From Manduca sexta (Eukaryota; Arthropoda; Insecta; Lepidoptera; Sphingidae), in contig NC_051142.1 in assembly GCF_014839805.1 (NCBI RefSeq), positions 15,036,589 through 15,100,588 of the forward strand: a stretch of 64,000 bases of DNA, written 5' to 3'. The notes beneath the pieces are model-generated. The model had not been told where the DNA came from. It searched no databases and saw nothing but the letters and a program-made list of their open reading frames with translations. The translations under genes and the position numbers were made by a program. Below are positions 58,794 to 64,000 of this stretch, one piece after another. Within the stretch, counting starts at the first letter, position 1, and each line of letters opens with the position of its first letter.

Positions 58794-59944
58794 GTTGAAT
58801 AACGATGAAGAACCAACGGTAAAATTCGCATTTCCATTTTGAATTGTCCTATTAAAAATCAACTGTACGCATAGTATTTACTAACATTAGATACATTGAA
58901 TGATTTTTATAAATGTTTATTAAACAATATTTTCTCTAATTTTTATAATCTATTGTTACGTAAGCTATATTGTTCCAATACCAGGGGAATGGTGTAGGCA
59001 TGATTGTCTCGTTACGTCTCCCGAGAGGAATGGAGGTAACAGGCATAAGGAACCATTTACATAATATAAGCTAATCATGTTATCGTAATAAGAAAATTAT
59101 GTAAAGTTTTCGGTTCTACAATCAAGATTTTTTTTTTCTATAATTGCAGTCTTATAGAACAATTAATGGATAGTAAAAACCTATAGTATAAATGAATAAT
59201 AAATCTAAATGAACACATAACACCTTCTATTAAAATAAAGCCTTTGTTCAGGCGTGTCAATAACATTAAAAACAATTAAGTTCATTCAAAAGTGGAAAAT
59301 TAATATTTGTTTACATAAAATTAATATCACAGAATTATTTTTCTTTATTCAAAAACTCTCTCTCTCTCTCTCTGTTTCTCTCTATGTCTCTCTCTTTAGT
59401 TCCCTCAAAATCTTCGCCATCAAACAGCGATAATTTACCTCATTTCCTTCAACAAACCAAAACATCGAAATTCGCCCACACGAAATCATAATGACTTAAC
59501 TAAGCCGCAAACGATAGAGTTGTTTATGTGTTCAAATTATGCGTTTAGCATGTCCATTCGCTGGATATTAGTGGCGATGTTATGCAAATCAGTGCAGCAG
59601 GGGGCTTGTCGCATGCTAATTATATGTGACGTGTGTCCGTTTATGTCCATTATGGTATAAAGGTTTTTGTGTCATATTAATCTTGGAAGAAGAGATTGTG
59701 TAGGCTGGAAACTTCTACTAAGGGAAATATTGAATGAACTGGTGAATGATTTTTAATACGAACAATTTCTAAGACGTTAAGCACGTTATCTGTGAAGGTA
59801 AAAAAAAATATCGTGCTGTGGTTTATTTTTGGGGTTTAAGATGCCTAGCCCGAGGAATTTAGCATTTCACTTGTGGTAGATCTCTCATATGTGAGACTCC
59901 ACCTGGTTGGTACCACCGCAATGTATACTTCTGCCGCCAAGAAG
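58794..59944. other. No gene; (TC)n and a possible regulatory block
   Basis: 59355-59397 is a TC-rich microsatellite. 59450-59660 is unique, with the POU octamer ATGCAAAT (59582-59589) and 'gcatgctaattata'; it might be an enhancer. No coding frame is supported. Confidence 0.45.
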
Positions 59945-60075
59945 CGGTGTGTAGTCATTGTTTTATTGCTTTGAATGACGAGCCGGGCTTTCCGTTCGCC
60001 TGAGCAAGCGATACGACAACCCATAAACAGTAGAAACACCACCCAACACCTTGAAGTACAAAGTATTGCGTACCT
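59945..60075 (-). repeat. Dispersed repeat, family 3
   Basis: 'gctttgaatgacgagccggg', 'cgttcgcctgagcaagcgat' and 'acaccacccaacaccttgaa' are the reversed 3' two-thirds of family 3, with an A-rich end at the left. Confidence 0.8.
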
Positions 60076-60589
60076 ACCACGAAGTAGACAGAACATATTG
60101 TAACATTGTATTTATTTAACTGTCCTACATTTTAACACAACCCTTTCCACAATAAATATTCAAGGCGATACATCTTGTTTTATTGGCGTCCAAGATCCGC
60201 CGGCCATTTGCAGCAAAAGGATATGTTACGGACAAGTTTCGTGTTTACATCGACATTTATGTTTCAGGATTTACTGCATCGGTAAGCATCGGTGAGCGGA
60301 AGTCGCGTTGGTTCAAATCCTGTTGAATTATTTATATATTGGTTCGAATTTTGAATGTTTGGTGGACCGCGTCGAACAGTTTTGAGATTTAGTTTGGATT
60401 TGATAGTTAAACGTTTCAATATTATAATATAATATAATAGTATTACGTTTTGGTGTTTCAAATTGGAGTAATATAAAGTCATAAAGCAATATACGTCTAT
60501 AGACTAATTATTAGCATGAAGAGTACAGCTGTGTCCTTCTACACTAATTTCAATTTATAATTTTGTGTGGTGTTAATACTGTTTTTGTT
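60076..60589. other. No feature recognised
   Basis: AT-rich. 'ggttcaaatcc' at 60309-60319 looks like a B box, but no A box or cloverleaf fits around it. Confidence 0.4.
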
Positions 60590-60850
60590 AGGCAAGTTAG
60601 GCTGGTGGTAAGATATATATATTTTACATCCGTCCAAATAGCGACCACTGTACATAGGGTGTTCAAAACTCGACATAGCGGCCCACGAAAGTGTGTCGTG
60701 TTCCGAGATCAGCTTGTGTATACGCCGTTCCAACTGACCGGCATAATTGTGTCGACTATCGATAGGTAATCTTCTCGTCAGTCGCCATTCTATTGAACCT
60801 CTTTTACCGTCAGGTACAGGGGAGTCACTTTGCCGTGTCTATACATAAAA
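60590..60850. repeat. Dispersed repeat, family 4, longest copy
   Basis: 'aaatagcgaccactgtacat', 'cacgaaagtgtgtcgtgttc', 'ccggcataattgtgtcgact' and 'tttaccgtcaggtacagggg' recur in part at 30200-30460 and 46755-46850. No frame or terminal structure identifies it. Confidence 0.68.
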
Positions 60851-61464
60851 AAAAAGTTACAAATTGTACAAAAATACGGGTCGTTATCAACCTTTTTATT
60901 GCACACTTTTTCAATATTCTTTCCTTCTATATTATTACGACTTAGGAAAAAATCACAAATTAAAGTTAATTTATTATTTAATAAATTATAAGCACAGAAT
61001 ATAACGGATAATAAATTTTATATAATTACATCATGTTTACCTAAATTGCTCGTACGTTTGTCACCAAGACATTTCTATCGTAGTACTAAATGATGATTAT
61101 GTAGATTATCAATAGTTAATTAACTACCTCCACTATTATTTCGAATTAACGAACCGTCAATAACATTAAATCAGGCAACAAAGGTAATCATGGCAGTGTG
61201 TGAATCAAAATACAGCTGCTAAGATGCCGACGCTACCATCTTATTACTCCAGACATACGACAAATAGCGACGTTGATCAATAGTGGATTAGTTGAAGTAT
61301 TGAAGGAATTGCTATTTTCATTATCATTGTATAATAAAGGATTATAGACATCGCGTTGATGTCTATTGTTGTGTATCTGGTGGCGAAGGGTTAAATTTAA
61401 AGAGAAGCCGACATTAAATATAGGTACTAACAATTATTATAATAGGATTTTGTATGGGGAAAAA
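60851..61464. other. No feature recognised
   Basis: AT-rich unique sequence. Confidence 0.4.
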
Positions 61465-61788
61465 GCGGCGATAGCCTAGTTGGGTGTGGAACGGACTGCT
61501 AAGACGAATGTCCGCAGGTTCAAATCCCAAGGGCACACACCTCTGACTTTTCTAAAAATCATGTGTGTATTCTTTGTGAATTTATCGTTCGCTTTAACGG
61601 TGAAGGAAAACATCGTGAGGAAACCTGCACATCGGAGAAGTTCTCTATAGGAATTTCGAAGGTGTGTGAAGTCTACCAATCTGCACTAGGCCAGCGTGGT
61701 GGACTAAGGCCTAATCCTTATCAGTAGTAGAGGAGGCCCGTGCCCAGCAATGAGACAGTATATAATACAGAGCTGATATTATTATTAA
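61465..61788 (+). mobile_element. tRNA-headed SINE, family 1, full-length
   Basis: gcggcgatagcctagttggg, caggttcaaatcccaaggg, 'gaaaacatcgtgaggaaacc' and 'cactaggccagcgtggtgga' through 'tacagagctgatattattat'. Very close to the minus-strand copy at 58046-58363, so both probably derive from one recent subfamily. Confidence 0.94.
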
Positions 61789-62084
61789 TGGGTTTCTAGC
61801 CTGGTATGCTATAAATAATAATAATTTATTTGTTAATTTATTTTAATAGTTTGCTTGCATCAATTGCAAAAGTGAAGCCGGTAGGAATCCGCTTGTATGG
61901 ACCATTTACCACTGGTATCTAGTAAAATTTTATAGCGCGATGCCTTATACTTATACATAATAGAGAATGTGGCAGAAATTGCAGTTAGTATAGTTTCAGC
62001 TAGCGATTCCTTCGCGCTTAAAATCTTATACCAAGAACTGTAACTCACAGTACTCAGGGATACATGTGGCTTTACATTAGATAA

Positions 62085-62270
62085 TCACCATCAGCTGTAA
62101 GATGTCCACTGCTGAACAAGAGCCTCCCCTAAAGATTTCCAGATCGACTGTTGGAAGCGGCCCGCTTCCAGCAACCTCTTGCGACATTTATGAGGTCATC
62201 TGTCCACCTCGTGGGTGGATGTCTGACGCTACGCTTGCTAGGCCTCCACTGAGAACTTTCTTAGATATTT
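62085..62270 (-). mobile_element. RTE-type LINE 3' fragment
   Basis: 'gatgtccactgctgaacaag', 'gatttccagatcgactgttg' and 'gaggtcatctgtccacctcg' then 'tgggtggatgtctgacgc' match the reversed RTE C-terminus. Same family as 38692, more decayed. Confidence 0.82.
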
Positions 62271-62760
62271 CTTAATAAATTATTCTTCTCATTAAATAAT
62301 GCGTTTTCATAATCGGAAAGAACATAAATAATAAATTTCACCTAAAACGATGATATATAACAGATGATTAAATCAAAGTAACTGAGTTTAAATAATGAAT
62401 CTTTATCTTTCTCCACGTATACTTTATCCGGCTTTAAAATTCAATAACATTTACTTTGATCTGGAACAGATGTTAACCCTAATTAATTTTTATTGAAGCG
62501 GCTCTGCGTCTCCCTACTGTCGTGTAGTTTTGATTGAACATGTAGTAATAATGTGAGCTCAGGGCTCCGGGGGTTAAGCGGGGTGGGGAGTGACGTAACC
62601 TCGGGAACTGCGCAACTTACTATATATTCTGAGATGCTTTGTTTCTTTAAACCTATTGTAGGAATTGAATCATCATTGAGTGATATGCTAAGTGATTTAG
62701 GAACTTTATTTTTCTCTACATTCTACTGCAATTTAACAATGAAGCATTACTCACATACGT
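62271..62760. other. No feature recognised
   Basis: AT-rich, with a short GC-richer piece near 62555-62615 (ctccgggggttaagcggggt) lacking any recognisable product. Confidence 0.4.
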
Positions 62761-62831
62761 AGGGCTCTTTCCCAGAAGGGTTAGGCAGAGGCGTGACTAG
62801 TGTATCCATTTTCGCCGTGTGTATTTACGAT
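62761..62831 (-). mobile_element. SINE family 2, 3' scrap
   Basis: 'ccagaagggttaggcagagg' and 'cgtgactagtgtatccattt' then 'tcgccgtgtgt' match the reversed 3' end of family 2. Confidence 0.65.
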
Positions 62832-62873
62832 ATGTTTTAAATAAGTTTTAGCATATAATTATCGAGCAACTAC

Positions 62874-63060
62874 TTCTGACTTTGCTAAAATTATGTGATC
62901 ATTCTTTGTGAATTATCTATAGGAATTTCGAAGTTGTGTGAAGTCTACCAATCCGCACTAGGCCAGCGTGGCAGAGTAAGGCCTAATCCCTCTCAGTAGC
63001 AGACGAGGCCCGTGTCCAGCAGTGCGACAATACTTTTATAATACAGGGCCGATATTACTT
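62874..63060 (+). mobile_element. SINE family 1, truncated and internally deleted
   Basis: Begins at 'cttctgactttgctaaaatt', jumps from 'tttgtgaattat' to 'ctataggaatttcgaag', so the 'cgtgaggaaacc' block is missing, then runs to 'tacagggccgatatta'. The head with the promoter boxes is absent. Confidence 0.88.
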
Positions 63061-64000
63061 ATTTTATATTATTTTAAAATTATGACACGCCGTCCCTCGA
63101 AATAGCTATATAAAAAACTATGAAGATACAAACCCAATAATAAAAAGCCAGTCTTACTGCTCTCCATCGACCGATATATCCCATCCCTTCACTCTAATCA
63201 AGATACAAGCCTATCCTATTAAATATTAAGCGCTAGTCTAACTTTGTTGATTGTTTCGACATCAATTACTATCTAATCTTAACTGCCCTTTGAGCTAACT
63301 AGATTATAGTCTACGTTTTAATTAACATCTCGGCAAAGTGATTCGTAATTTAATAATTTAGGCAATGTAAATCATTTAAAACAAACTTACTGAACTATTG
63401 TAAACTGCAAACTTAATATGGTAATTGTAAAGTCAAAATTCATTTGCATCTGCGAATAATTGGCTTATATGACAGCTCTGCAAACTTTTTATTTTTCATT
63501 ACAAATATTTTCGCCGTTCGCATCGTGTTAAAACTGTTACGTCACAGCTTTCATCTGTTCAACTAAATGTAAAATGGAACTTTGGAAACGTTTCTGGATT
63601 TTTATTTGCAATTCAGTTTCGTAATGGCTTTCGAAATGACGTTGTAAATGGCGATGAACAACAAAATCCTCGCGACGGTCAAATGCTGTTGTTTGTTGTT
63701 ATAGTTCATTATTCAGGGTCATTTTGATATAGCTTTACTAAATGAAACCACTTATTCCTCTTCACCTTCGCTGACATTATGCCAAAAATCATTTATTAAT
63801 AAGCAATCTCCTGATTTTAGTTTTCTGATTTTTTTTATCATTTTGTAGTTTAATGCACATTAAAGTATTAATTTGCCGCTGCGACGAATTCTCTTAGAGT
63901 AGTAGTGGTGGCATTAGGGCTCGTAAAATTAAAATTACTTTTTATTAATATTTATTATGTTCGAAACTAACACTTTTTTATTTTACATCTACGAATCAAA
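63061..64000. other. No gene recognised
   Basis: AT-rich. 63390-63700 has a slightly richer, unique composition (tttcgccgttcgcatcgtgt, aatcctcgcgacggtcaaat), which could be conserved non-coding DNA. Confidence 0.4.

Noticed and set aside
60309..60319. B-box-like ggttcaaatcc as a tRNA gene sign
   Set aside because: No A box or paired stems at the right distances.

Overview
The window looks like AT-rich nuclear DNA from a butterfly or moth (Lepidoptera). This is an inference from the repeats: a tRNA-headed SINE with the conserved 'cagtagtagaggaggcccg' stretch, LEP1-like Helitrons, RTE-type LINE 3' ends and a maT-type mariner all recur in lepidopteran genomes, as far as I know them. Family and species cannot be decided from the sequence. 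I found no host protein-coding exon that I can support. The window behaves like intergenic or intronic DNA filled with transposable elements of many kinds and ages.

Layout. 1-575 is a partial second copy of a LINE reverse-transcriptase ORF that ends at a 500-N gap (576-1075). 1076-4705 is a decayed Ty1/copia element on the minus strand, with LTRs, gag, protease, integrase and RNase H remnants. It sits in or beside the 3' end of a nearly full-length but frameshifted LINE (about 4706-8560, minus) that carries endonuclease, RT and a C-terminal C2H2 finger. 8.6-17.7 kb holds SINEs, a TA microsatellite, hairpins and LINE tails. 17.7-19.0 kb is the most CpG-rich stretch and the best candidate for a host promoter or non-coding first exon. 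20-22.2 kb has Helitron ends, two of them head-to-head. 23931-25237 is a complete mariner of the DD37D (maT) type with an intact transposase ORF, the only full-length CDS here. 25-50 kb is mostly unannotatable DNA with scattered SINEs, Helitrons, LINE tails and tandem repeats. 50192-50972 is a short hAT element with a perfect 8-bp target duplication. 54974-56102 is a LEP1-like Helitron carrying a six-unit tandem array. 57.5-58.8 kb has a tandem duplication, a TATA promoter candidate, a SINE with a 12-bp target duplication and a MITE. The remainder is SINE fragments and unique DNA.

How the parts relate. The autonomous elements (LINE, copia, mariner, hAT) are mostly dead, apart from the mariner. 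The non-autonomous ones (SINEs, MITEs, short Helitrons) depend on enzymes encoded elsewhere. One SINE at 15945-16312 resembles both the 5' leader and the 3' tail of the LINE at 4706-8560, in the same order, which suggests that the LINE, or a relative, mobilised it. Coordinates of diverged repeats are approximate to about 5-20 bases.
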